Shown: one piece after another, positions 48,023 through 59,386 of the stretch
Layout: every line of letters starts with the position of its first letter
How positions within the stretch are numbered: position 1 is the first letter of the stretch
Made by a program: the position numbers and the translations under genes
The notes under the pieces: generated by a model
Seen by the model: only the letters and a program-made list of their open reading frames with translations
Database searches by the model: none
What the model was told of the DNA's origin: nothing
NCBI GenBank assembly: GCA_000818945.1
Contig: KN805380.1
Location: forward strand, 530,088 to 594,087
From: Schizochytrium sp. CCTCC M209059
Taxonomy: Eukaryota; Sar; Bigyra; Thraustochytrida; Thraustochytriidae
Direction: 5' to 3'
Length of the DNA: 64,000 nt

Positions 48023-50427
48023 CCTCGACTCGCCCGGCGCAGGAAAAAAAGGCGGGGCGAGGCGAGGCGAGGCGGGCCCCGCGACGCAGGGCCTGCGTCT
48101 CTGCGCGGACTCGCGCCGCGACCCCCTCCGGAGGCGGCCCCCTCCCCGCGCGCGAGGGAAGGGGGCCTCCGCTGAAGGGGGTGCTGCGGAAGTCGTTGCG
48201 CTCGTACCGCTCGTGCCGCTGCGGGACCATTACTCCGGGGACTAATTCTCCGCGCCGTGCGCCCGGTCTTCCCAAAGCGCCTGCGTGCCACGGCCGACGC
48301 TGCGGGAAGCTGCGGAGACGCTGGGGTATAACAAAACACCCCGCATCTACACGGGCTTGGAAGCCGTGCCGGACCCGTTGGGTTCTGCGGGGATCGCGTG
48401 TGGTCCAAAGGGGCGACAGCAAACGTGTTACCCACCTCAGTGTGCCCCTCGAGGCTCCTCTCTCTCCCACATCTCGCCCAGAGAGACCCGCGCGGGCGCT
48501 TCCTCTCCGCTCCCTAAATCTCGACGTTTTCTCGGCGGCTCCATCAAGACTTTCAAGGGCCCAAGAACAGAATCGCCATCCAGCCAGCCCACCATGACCA
48601 GCCAGCCACCCTTGCACAGACGCGGGTAAGCTTGTTCATGTACTATGCACACGTAGGGTGATTGATTCATCGTCGTTCCAGGCCGGTTCGAGCGAGCGGC
48701 GAAGCGATGATGAAATGAATGAACACCATTGTAAGACCCAGCCGATGGATCGATCGATAGGGCAGTCGGCCTGCCTATCTCTCTCCCTCTCTGTGTCGGC
48801 CGATTGGTCGGTTTATCGGTCGGTCGTGTGGCCACGGCGCGGGTCGTCGCGCTCGTGCCGCGAGGTTTGCTTCTTGGTTGGCCGTTTCCGTGGTATTCCG
48901 GAGTCGAAGCGTTCTGATGAGCTGCTTGCTTGCTTGCTTGCTTCACTTGCTTGCTGGTTGATGTGCAGGCAATCTGAATGTCCATGCACGTCAGCCAGCT
49001 TTCTTGAGCCCTGTCCTGCCCTGCCCCGTCCTGTCCTTTCCTGTCCTGGGCTGGTCGGCTGGCCATTGTGGGCTGACTGGCAGTGTTGGGCGGCGGCGTC
49101 CCTCGTATAGTCCCCCCTCGAACGCACCGCGTCCGTCAGCCGAAGTGTCTTTCTCGAGTCAGTGCTTCTCCGTGTTCGTGTCCGGCACGCCCCGCGAGCG
49201 CACCTTTAGCAAAGCGAGGACTGGTTCTCCTCCACGTTTCGTGCGCTTGCCGGGACCTTTCTTTCGTTCACGTCGACGGCCAGGCGCAGCCAGCCAGCCA
49301 GCCAGACCGAGGGTGGCCAACTCGAACTTGATCTTCACTGGGCAAAGCGTTTGCTTGGCCACCTTTTGAAGAACGTCTGGTCGCTCGCTTGGGAACAGGA
49401 TCCAGGCAAGAAAAGAAGAAGGGGCAGAAGAAAGAAGAAGTAGAAGAAGAAAGAAGAAGAAAAAGTATCTTTCTCTGGATGCTGCCAAGGAGCAAGGTTG
49501 GACGTTGACCGCCCTAGCTCATAGTAAAATACACGTCGTCGTCGTCGTGTTTTTCGATCCGATCCTTTTGCCTATCGTTGCAGTCGTCTCGGCCTCGTGT
49601 CGAGCCGAGTTCGCGTAGGCTTGACGCCGTCCGCGTTTCCTGGCAGGCAGAGGCGGGGTCCCAACGGCGGTGTATCCACTGCCAGTTGAACGTCGAGGCG
49701 GTTCGCGTCACCGACTGACGCGGACGCGGGCGGGCTTTGCGGCCAAGCGAGCGACCGCGACGCGACTTGCAGCAAGCAAGCAAGCAAGCAAGTAAGCGAG
49801 TCGCTCGGTCGTTCGCCACGCTCTCTATTCCTCGTGTGAATCCTGCCGTGCACCTATCTATCATGCTGCACTTGGTTGCCAGCGACTACCAACCGGGTGG
49901 CTCCGGCTCGCTCGATATGCAGTGTGCCAGCCAGCTGACCCTGGCTCAACTCGACGCGTGTCGAAACGCGAGTTGGAACATCGCAGAAAGTACTGCGGCA
50001 GCGAAAGCAAGCAAGCGAGAAGCAATAAGCAAGCGCGCAAGAAGCAGGCGAGAAGCAGCAGGCAACTGCAAGCAGCGGCTGCAGGAGGCACGACGACCGA
50101 GCTAGCTTCTCGCGGAGCTCGGAGGATGGAAGGAGGAGGAGGAGGAGGAGGAGGAGCCCTAGGCTCGTCTCGGGTCAGCTTGGGCGGCGGTTACGGTCGG
50201 CGAGCTAGTCAGGCCGGGCTCGCTCGCTTGCTGGAAGCTAGCGATCTCGCTCGCAAGCGCCAGCCCGCGCCGCCCGGGGCTCGACTTACCTCGGGGCTCG
50301 CGTCGAAGCGCGTCGATTCCGGACGCGCCTGGACGGTTTGCGCCCGCGCGGATGCCCTCTCCCGCGACTCGGCTCGCGCCTTGCCTGCCTGCCTGCCTGC
50401 TTCTGGCAAGGGGAGGAACTCGAAGGA

Positions 50428-50430
<3 letters not shown>

Positions 50431-50463
<33 letters not shown>

Positions 50464-50487
50464 AAGTAAGTAAGAAAGAAAGAAGGA
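50431..50487. repeat. (GAAA)n / (GTAA)n microsatellite
   Basis: GAAA units change to GTAA units and back within the desert. Confidence 0.9.
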
Positions 50488-51510
50488 AAGCGCTCATGGA
50501 GTCTTCTACCCCGTCAGGTCACATCACCCCACTCACTCACTCGCACACTCACTCGCGCGCCCGCGCACTTCCTGCGAGACACGACATGAGGAGAGGAGAC
50601 AAGATAACAGACAAACAAATAAACAATCAAACAATCAAACAAACAAACAAACAAACGAAGGAAACAACAGCCAGGTCGGGACAGGACAGGACGGCAGAGC
50701 GACCCAGAGTCCGTGCCCTTGCATGCATGCAAACGTCGACTGGGCAGACGAGTGGAGGAGTCGAGTCAAGCCACGTCGGGACAGGCCGCGGCCTCCTCCC
50801 GCCCGCCCCCCTTTGCCCCCGCTCCTTGGCGCGGTCCGCCTCCTCGCTGCGTGCTCCGGGCGGCCCGCCACTCGATGGTGGTGGCCTCGATCTCTTTCGC
50901 CCGGGTTCTGGTCGCCGCCGCGAGACCGAGCACGCTCGCCGCCTCGCGAAAAGTCGGCCGCCTGGCCTGGCCTGGCTCGGCGCGGGCCCGGCGGATCTCG
51001 CCATTTTCTTTCTGTTCACCTTTCCTTTCTTGTTTCTTCTCTCTCTCTCTCTCTGTCGACTCCGCGGTCCCGTCAAGGCCCTGTTTCCGAGAGCCGCATC
51101 GAGATTTGCCGAGTCGCAGACAGGCGGTCGACGCAGTGTGCGCCGCCGCCGCCGCCGCCTGGACGGCACTGCGTATGTGCGTCCGTGCGTGCGAGTAAAG
51201 CGACCGCGCCAAGACGAGCCAAGGCGAAGCAAGGGGCAGGAAGGAGCAGCAGGCAGCGGCCGAGGCGGGCCAGGCTCGCTCGCTCAACAACTAGCTGGCT
51301 GGCTGGCTGGCTGGCCGGCGTCGCTGGTCCGCTCTCGAAAACGCGGTGCCGTATGCGTTTGTTTCTTTGTTTCTTTGTTTGTTTGTTTCTTTCTCCCCCG
51401 CATTGGTCGACACGGCTCGACTTGATATGCGCCACGGCACGGCAGCCGCTCGCTCACCTAAAACAACCTACCAACCAACCGCCGCTAGGCCTACTACTAC
51501 ACTGCTTTTC

Positions 51511-51610
51511 AATTCATTTCATTTCATTTCATTTCATTTCATTTCTTTGCTTTTCTTTTCTTTGCTTTTCTTTTCTCTGCTTTGCTTTTCTCTGCTTTGC
51601 TTTGCTTTCA
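51511..51610. repeat. (ATTTC)n and T/C-rich pentamer tract
   Basis: About seven ATTTC units followed by degenerate TTTCT/TTTGC pentamers. Confidence 0.85.
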
Positions 51611-51660
51611 TCGGACGAGCTACGGAGCAAAGCTTGCAAAGTTCGCAAGCATGCATGCAT

Positions 51661-51726
<66 letters not shown>
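51661..51726. repeat. (CAAG)n microsatellite
   Basis: About sixteen CAAG units, nearly perfect, then degenerate copies to about 51760. Confidence 0.93.
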
Positions 51727-51728
<2 letters not shown>

Positions 51729-53225
51729 CCAACCAAGCAAGCAGGCAAGCAAGCGACCAAGCCAAGTGTGCGGTCTCCGGTCGGGCACTACAGTCCACGA
51801 CAGCCACCGCGCTACACACATACACAAACGCACGCACGCACGCACAAGGCGCGGACTCGAGTCAAGACTTCTTCTGCCTTGCCGCGTGCCAGCTGCCATG
51901 GCTGCAGCCCGTTACAGTTGGCTGCTGCAGGCTGCAGCAGGGCCGCGGTATGCATCTTATGAGTCATTTCGAGGCTCCGTGCACATCCAGCACCCACCCC
52001 ACCCCACCTGCGAGATTCGGGAAAGAAAAAAAAAGGGGGCCTCTCTTTCGACGGCTCACGACAACAAGCCCAAGCCATTGTCCATTGTCGTGCGGCCAGG
52101 AGCACGCACAGCAGCAGCAGCAGCAGCAGCATCCAGCGACACCAGCGGCCCGAGCGGGGCAGGTCGTGCTGTTGTCAGTCAATCTAGCACGCGAGACCGA
52201 GTCGGGGCCTCGCGGCGCCGCGGCGTTGGCGGAAGAGAAGGTGGGAACAGGCAGGCGAAGGGGCCCGATACCACCAGGGAACAGGAGCGAGCGAGCGAGC
52301 GAGCGGAGTGACCCTTCTCTTCCAAGATCCCCCGCAGTGTGGGGCGCGCCATCGCCATCCGAATCCCGAATATATTCGAAAGGCGCGCGACGAGGTTCTT
52401 GCGCGCAGTGGCCGCTGCCGCGCCGCTCCATGCCCTCGACGCTGCGCTGCGCACTGGTGGCTGGGCCGGGCCTGGGTCACGCTTTCTCGCGCTCGCGTGT
52501 GTCTTTCCCTCATTCCTTCCTCCCGCCCTCGGCTCGTCACGAAGCGTTTCGGCGGGTCGGGTAGGAAGCAAGCAAGGAAGGAAAGGAAGGAAGGCGCGGT
52601 CAAGACCAGCTCCGCAGAAATCGTGTTCAAGACTCGAGCCACAGCCATTATTCCGCCGCCATATCCTCCTCTCTCTCGCTCGCTCACTCACTCACTCACT
52701 CCTCGACTCCTTCCTTGGAAACCCCGCGCCACGCATGCGCACGCTCCCACGGCATGCACTCGCAGCGATAAGTCACGCTTGCTCCTCGTGGACTTGGTTG
52801 GCACGGCACGATACGGCACGCGTGGTTCGGAGTCCCGAGCTTTTCCTTGACCCCATCCTTCCGAGAGGTCTGCCGCCGCCGCGACCGAGCCGCGCGCCCC
52901 CGAGCGAGAGAAATCGAAGCGGGAGCCGCCGGCCGCCAGCCAGCGGCCTCGCCGAGCTCGCTCACGTCCAGGCAAGCGTCCTCTCGCGGCCCCTCGCGCT
53001 CGCCCGTTCTCGGCCCGCCCGCTTAGCCCAGCCTGCCTGGCGCGGTCCACACCTCGCGGGCTCGCGCCCGGTACGCGCCGGGGGCAGTGCGCTCGCAGGG
53101 GCCGTTTTGTGCTCCTGCCTGGCTGGCTGGATGGCTGCGGAGAGCTAGCGAGCTGGCGGCCGCGAGGAGGCGGAGCGAGCGAGGCGCCGGCGGCCAGCGG
53201 CCAGCAAGAGCAGGAGCACGAGCAC

Positions 53226-53256
<31 letters not shown>

Positions 53257-53698
53257 GTTTCTTTCCTTGCTTCCTTCCTGCTCGCCATCATCGGGGTTCA
53301 TCGTCCGTGCAGCCATGTGCTCATTTTCGCTCGTTTCCGCTCGCTGTTGCCAAGTTGTGGTCACACCACGGACGGGTTTTGCTTGTCTTGTCTAGTCTTG
53401 CCTTGTCTTGCCCCGCAAGCTCAGGTAGCTAACTTTCTGGCCGCAGCACACGGCTGAACGTTTTCTCTTCCCGAGCTTGCTCCGATTGGCTCGTTCCACT
53501 CTTTCATCCATCCATGCACGCATCCATGCATGCATCCACGCGTCCATCCGCTGGCCGTCCAACCGTCCATCGATGCGCTTTCTTTTTCGACGCCGGCCAG
53601 CTCTTCGCTCGGGTGATCCGTCGAGAGGTGAGCGCTCGATATCTCGTAGCTAAGCTCTCCTCGATCGAGACGATCCATTCGACCAAATCGTGAGAGAG

Positions 53699-53791
53699 AA
53701 AAGAAAAGAAAGGAAAAGAAAGGAAAAGAAAGGAAAAGAAAAGAAAAGAAAAGAAAAGAAAAGAAAAGAAAAGAAAAGAAAAGAAAAGAAA
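53699..53791. repeat. (AAAAG)n pentamer array
   Basis: AAGAAAGGAAAAG-type units becoming perfect AAAAG pentamers. Confidence 0.92.
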
Positions 53792-56106
53792 AAAATGCAG
53801 GAAAAGCAGCCGCGAGAGACGTGCGTGCCGGCCGAAAAGCAAACACACGACAGAGCAGGGAGCGGCAAAAGGCAAACGCGGGACCGCGGCTCCTTCCCCG
53901 CCCAGCTGCCCGCCGCCCCTCGCGCTCGCTCGCTCGCTCGCTCGCTCTCTCCCGCGGCCCGGTCGTGCGGCCCACCGAGCAGCGCCCGCCGAGCAGCGTT
54001 CGCAGAGCAGGCCTCTCTCACTGGCGCGTGCGGTGGCTCGCGTCTTGGCGCCAGGGTACAACCTCGCGCTCCCTGCATTGGGCTCTCTCCCGCCCGGACC
54101 CATCCCATCCCATCCAGCCTCGTCTTTCTGCGGAGTCCCTCGCCGCCCGCCTCGGGCCGCGGCCGAGAGGCTTCCCGTCGCGCGGCGGCGCGCGCGCGAG
54201 CGCGAGCGCGAACGAGAGCGAGAGCGCTCGAGCGCTCGAGCGAGAGAGAGAGCTCGAGAGGGCTCTCGCGATCGCCGCGCAGCCCATCGCGAGCTCGCTC
54301 TCCATCCATCCATTCAACCATCCATCGCTCGCTCGCTCGCTCGCTCGCTCGCGCCGCAGCTCCATCTCTGCGAGCCGCCGGCTGGCGGGCCTGCGCTCGC
54401 TCGAGTCCTCGCGGCCGCAGGGCCTCGGCCTCTCGCGCGCGAGGGTCTCGCCGGGCGCTCCTGATCTTTCCTCGACGCGAAGGCGCCGCGAGCGCGGAAA
54501 AGCGACAAAGAGAGAAGGGAGGAGAGAAGGAGAGAAAGCAAGAAAGAAAGAAAGAAAGAAAGAAGGGAAGGCGGGAGCGAGCAAGCCTCGGAGCGACTCG
54601 CAGATTTGGCGGAAAAACGATTGCGCCGCGCGCCTTCTTCCTGCGCGCACGCGCTTCTTCCTGTCCGCCCGCAGCCCGCTCTTCGCCTGTCTCGCCTCGC
54701 TCCGCCTTCCTCCTTCCCCGCCTGCGCTCTTTTCCCCGCGTCCATCCGCCCGCGGCCCGCTCGGGTCTGGTGCGCGCGGAGCGCGTCCGCCTCGCCTCGC
54801 CTCGCCTCGCCTCGCCTCGCCTCGCCTCGACGCGACGCGACGCGACGCCACGCGACTCGACCCGCCTCGAGTTTGCGTGGCGCGAGACGGTTTTCTTGAT
54901 CGATCGACGGCCTGGGTGGCGTGGTGGTTGGTGTCTGCTGCTGCTGCTGCTGCTGCTGCTTTGCTTTTGCAGGTTTCACTTTCCCCTCCCTTCTTCCTTT
55001 CCTTTGCAGGGCTCCGGGCGTCCGGGACCGGCCGCAGAAGAAGGACAAAGGCGCGAGGCAAGGACAACCGGGACTTCGCGTTTTCAAGGCGAGGTCGCGG
55101 CAGGCCGGCCAGGTGTACCTCGAGGAACTTGAGAGAAACGTAGGAGGACGTCAAGGCGGGCACGCACTCACACACGTAGCAGCGTCAATCTCGAGGCCAA
55201 CCAGCGAGCGCAGCTGAGGACATCAACAAACAAGGAAGGAAGCCAAAACAGAGAAGGTCTTGCTCCAGCTCGCTCTAGCTTTAGCTTTGCTTGACTTAGC
55301 TTTCGCCCAGCTTGGCTTTCTTTCGCCTAGCTTGGCTTGGCTTTGGCTTTCGCGTACCCAGTCTTCGCGAAACTCCCCAACAAAACAAGCCTCACCCAAA
55401 CGCGCGCTCCAGGGGACCCAGGGTTTCGTGAGCCAGTCACGCTCGGACGCACGACGAACCCAGGCTCGGCACCCTCCGTCGGGTCGGAAGCGCCGTCTTT
55501 CCGAGGGCTTCCTCTGCTCCTTGACCGCGTCCCGTTCCTCCTCGTCACCCTCTCTCTCTCTCGCACGCACGCACGCACCCGTCCATCCGTCAATTGGTCG
55601 CGCTCGCCGTGCATCCTTGGGTCTTTGTTTCGCGCCTCCCTAGTTTCACTTCTTCCCGCTGCCAGTAGCTCTACTCGCTTGCTTCCCCCCGCCCGCGGAG
55701 CCAGGTGTGGCCCACAGATACATTGCGCGCTGCGGTACACTGCGGAGTGTACGCTGCGGGAGACGGGGCTGGCGCGGCGGGACCTGGAACCTCCTGGAAC
55801 CTCGCGCCTCTGAGGCGGGCAGGCCTGCTTTCATTTTCACTGTTTACCGATCGATCCGGCTCCTCCCATTCATTCCTCCTCGCGCCGCGTGCGCACCGCG
55901 CCGGCGCTGTCCTGCCACGATTCGCAACCCCTCCTCAAGACACATCGTTTTCCCCCGCGCGAGCGTGCGTCGCTCGAGCTAGCGCGTTATCTCCCGAGGA
56001 CGCGGGAGGCGGAGAGAGGAAGGAGGCTCGCGAGGCGCGGCACGGTGAGAGGGACAGAAAAAACTCCGGCCGGTCAGAGGCGGCGCGCCTCGCTGGAACG
56101 GCAGAC

Positions 56107-56111
56107 AAGAC

Positions 56112-56161
<50 letters not shown>
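56107..56161. repeat. (ACAG)n microsatellite
   Basis: About fourteen ACAG units, the same motif and orientation as the long array at 47.8 kb. Confidence 0.93.
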
Positions 56162-56308
56162 TACAATCTAGCTAGAGCGGCCGGCGCACGGACCGCGAAG
56201 TAAAAGAAAGGAGAGGAAAGGAAAAGAGCGCTCGCAAGCACGTACGTACGTGTACATCCATCAGCAGAAAGAGAAGCGCCGCAACCGAGTCGGGTCTCCG
56301 TTTCTCTC

Positions 56309-56354
56309 TGTCAGTCAGTCAGTCAGACAGTCAGTCAGTCAGTCAGTCAGTCAG
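56309..56354. repeat. (AGTC)n microsatellite
   Basis: About eleven AGTC units with one AGAC variant, 300 bp upstream of the AP2 gene start. Confidence 0.92.
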
Positions 56355-56645
56355 TCGTTTAGCCTGGAGCGTCTAGGCCTCGGGCGAGGGCAAGCAATTT
56401 TGCAACTCCAGCGAGCAAGGGAACCAAGCCTCGCCAAACAAGCAAGCAAGCAAACGACCGAGGAAGAGCCGCTTCGCCGCGAAAAAGGCGGAGGAGGCTA
56501 GAGACAGACCGGACGCACAGGCGGAAACGCGTGGGCTTTGCCTCGGGGCAGAGCCCGCGGACGCAGCTTCAGCACGCTGGAGCGCCAACCCGTGGGCGTG
56601 CTGGAACCGGGCTTCCTCTCGCTGCCCTTCCTCACGTCCAACTTT

Positions 56646-58544
56646 ATGATGGTCAAGAATGAGCTCGCGGACTTGCAAAAGGCCACCTCGCCACGTAAAC
56701 AGCAGCAACAATCGCAACAACAGGAGCCACCAAAGGAAAACGACCAATCTCTACGCAATAATGAAAAAGCAAACGAGGAAAAGAAGCAGAACAAGAACGC
56801 CCCTGACGCCGAATCTAGCGAGTCCACTGGCCAGACCGAGAAACAGAAACAACCTCAAGCCTCCGCACCATCAGTGTCGGCATCAGAGGCCCATGTAGAT
56901 GGTCGTGATGTCAAGACTGAAGCGACGTCAGGCAGCGCAAGCAGTCACATCGAAAAAACTGAAAAGCACTTACGCTCCAGCTCCGGGTCCGCGCTCTCGG
57001 CGTCGAGCCAAGGGTCGTCGGCCTCTGGGGTCAAGGCGAGCTCCAGCGCCCGGCGCTCAGGCCTGAAACGATCGCGACCGAGCTCATGTACGAGCAAATA
57101 CAGAGGCGTCAGCTGGTTCAAGGCAAACCACGTTTGGAAGGCTCAAATTACCGTCAACGGCAAGTACGAATATCTGGGCTACTTTGAAAAGGAAACAGAC
57201 GCCGCCTGGGCCTACGATATTCGCGCTCTTCGGGTGCACGGCACGTGGGCCCAACTCAACTTTCCCGACAAAATAGACAAGCTCCGCGAGGACACTCAAA
57301 ACGATTGGATCGCAAAGCACAAGGAGAGTCAGGGTCTCAAGCGCGCGCGCAAACGTTCCGCTGGAGCAGCAGCGGCGGCGGCGGCGGCGGCGGCGGCAGC
57401 AACCTCTTCCTCCTCCTCCTTCTCCTCCTCCTCGTCGTCATCGTCGTCATCCAAACCTCCCTCGTCGTCTACGTCTTCTTCTTCCTCGTCGTCGCCAAAT
57501 ACTCAACCCGTTCAGCTCGGTCTACCGACTGGACAAGGTCTCAACTTGAGCCCCATCCTCTCTGCTGCGCAGGAACGGCAAAACTCCCCTGCCTCGCTCT
57601 CGGTCTCGTCTGCCTCTTCTTTGGCACAGCATCGGGGCTTGCTTGCTTCGCAACCGCTCTCCACGGCTTCAAGCTCGGGGACCATTACACCCACACACTC
57701 CTCGCCGGCAGCACTTCTCGCTGCACTCTCACCAAACGGTCTTACATCTGCACCCATGGGCTCGCAGACTCCTCTCATGCAAGGAAATGTGCCCGGACTT
57801 CAAAGCCTTGCAGGCTTGCATGAGCTCTTGGCGCAGAATCGAAGTGCATCTCAGACGCAAGAGGCGCAGTCTATGCAAGGCGAAATGCTCCAGCTGCAGC
57901 AGCAGCAGCAGCGAATCCCTCCCGGGCTCTTGTCGTCGGCAAGCTCTCCTGCTTCTGCTCATATCGGTGTTGCTGCCAACGCCACCAATAATGCCGATCG
58001 CGCAGCACTGGAAGGCATCATTGCGGCACATGTGCTAGACATGCGCCGTCGAATGACTTTGCAACGCATTCGCTATCTGAAGCTCGAAGCCCACGTTGTT
58101 GCGAACTATGTACCCGTGGATCCCGCGCTCGTGGCACGGTACCTCGACACGCGGATTGCACTGGCGCCTTCGCATGAGGTCGATCTTCTCGGTAATATTC
58201 TCACAGACTTTCTTGACAAATATCAAAACGCGTCGCGTGTCACGCTTCTCGATCGTGTACGAGGCATGGTCAGTGCGCTCGTGCGTCAGCTCGAGATCGA
58301 CACCGCCATCATTCAAGCCCGCGCAGGTGTTAGCATGCAGCACTTCGTTCAGCTCATGCCAGAAACAAGTGGGCTCGATTCGGCCACCCTTGCAACCAAC
58401 ACAGAACTCCTCACGGCGCTCAAGCAGCTCATCATTTTCTTGGTGGCAAGCCTGCAAAGTGCGCAACTTGCACAGGTTGCCGACGTTCTTTGGAATGCTG
58501 CAGCAGACGCTGGGCTTGTTGTCTCTGCGACCACGGCCACATGA
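56646..58544 (+). CDS. AP2/ERF-domain transcription-factor-like protein
   Basis: 632 residues from the ATG at 56646 (MMVKNELADL); the frame is open further upstream without an ATG. The first 150 residues are Gln/Ser/Lys-rich and disordered. One AP2 domain lies at about 150-207: SKYRGVSWFKANHVWKAQI, LGYFEKETDAAWAYDIRAL and LNFP, with the YRG and RAYD-type elements of DNA-binding AP2 domains. Long Ala and Ser runs follow (about 240-290), then Gln/Ser-rich sequence. The last 180 residues are a separate folded, helical domain (from LEGIIAAHVLDMRRRMTLQR to ADVLWNAAADAG) that I do not recognise and that may mediate dimer or partner binding. DNA binding is inferred from the family; targets are unknown. 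Confidence 0.85.
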   Translation: MMVKNELADLQKATSPRKQQQQSQQQEPPKENDQSLRNNEKANEEKKQNKNAPDAESSESTGQTEKQKQPQASAPSVSASEAHVDGRDVKTEATSGSASSHIEKTEKHLRSSSGSALSASSQGSSASGVKASSSARRSGLKRSRPSSCTSKYRGVSWFKANHVWKAQITVNGKYEYLGYFEKETDAAWAYDIRALRVHGTWAQLNFPDKIDKLREDTQNDWIAKHKESQGLKRARKRSAGAAAAAAAAAAAATSSSSSFSSSSSSSSSSKPPSSSTSSSSSSSPNTQPVQLGLPTGQGLNLSPILSAAQERQNSPASLSVSSASSLAQHRGLLASQPLSTASSSGTITPTHSSPAALLAALSPNGLTSAPMGSQTPLMQGNVPGLQSLAGLHELLAQNRSASQTQEAQSMQGEMLQLQQQQQRIPPGLLSSASSPASAHIGVAANATNNADRAALEGIIAAHVLDMRRRMTLQRIRYLKLEAHVVANYVPVDPALVARYLDTRIALAPSHEVDLLGNILTDFLDKYQNASRVTLLDRVRGMVSALVRQLEIDTAIIQARAGVSMQHFVQLMPETSGLDSATLATNTELLTALKQLIIFLVASLQSAQLAQVADVLWNAAADAGLVVSATTAT

Positions 58545-59386
58545 TGGTCTCGATAAAAAGACCAAAAATACAGAGTACAAAACACAAACGAAACTTACGA
58601 TGTATACCGCATGATTTCAAATGACTTGTTGTCGGCTCCCCAAAACGTTTTGAAATGCATCTACTCGGACCGATGCGTAGTCTTCGAGCAATAAATTGGA
58701 GCCCATGCTGTTCAGAAACTTGATTCGCCACTTCCCAAGAGTCTGCACGGCACCAGACGAGCTCACGAAGCAAAGCGAAAAGATCTGCTGGGCATTAGCA
58801 TTTCCCTTGCAGAGGAAACAATGTTACGTTCTCATTTCTGCATTTTGGATGAGATTCGAAACCGTCAAGGCTCTCATTATGGCAGAGAGAGGCTATTTAA
58901 ATACTTCGAGTCAAACGGATTGCTAGTAAAGCTATGTACGCTGGGTCTCCAGGGTCAATTCGATTCTTGCGATATAAACTGGTCTGAGGATAAAACTCGA
59001 TGTTCTCGCCACCTTAAAGGTTCGTCTAGAGGCTGTTGTTTAGAGCTTGCTAATCCTAAAGCCCTTGGCCGTGCGAGTCTATGCAATACCTTCTGACCTG
59101 GTGTCTGTCGTAGTTGCCATGGAAAGTATAAATGAGACTTTCTATGGGTGCAAGACTGGCCTTACCGCTTCTGTGGCGCTGCTCTCCGTGTACGTCACTT
59201 CCATTTTTCGCAAGTGACTCTCAAGGGGAACCTCGATGGCGCGGCTCGGTGGAAGCAAAGCCGAACCAAAAAAAAATGGAGGGGAAGCTTGGAAAGAGAA
59301 AATGATCCTTTTAGGCAGCAGCAATCACTTTTGGCACGATACAATGCTACGGAGATTTACAGAGGCAGAACCTCCTTTTTGCCTGT
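58545..59386. other. Convergent 3' intergenic region
   Basis: 840 bp between the AP2 gene (+) and the multi-IQ gene (-), of moderate AT content. Short open frames overlap on both strands with no domain. I see no gene or structured RNA. Confidence 0.55.

Noticed and set aside
50496..55217. Several frames of 150-610 codons in the desert
   Set aside because: They overlap each other on both strands, cross microsatellites, are Arg/Ala/Pro/Ser-rich, and show no motif or splice logic.
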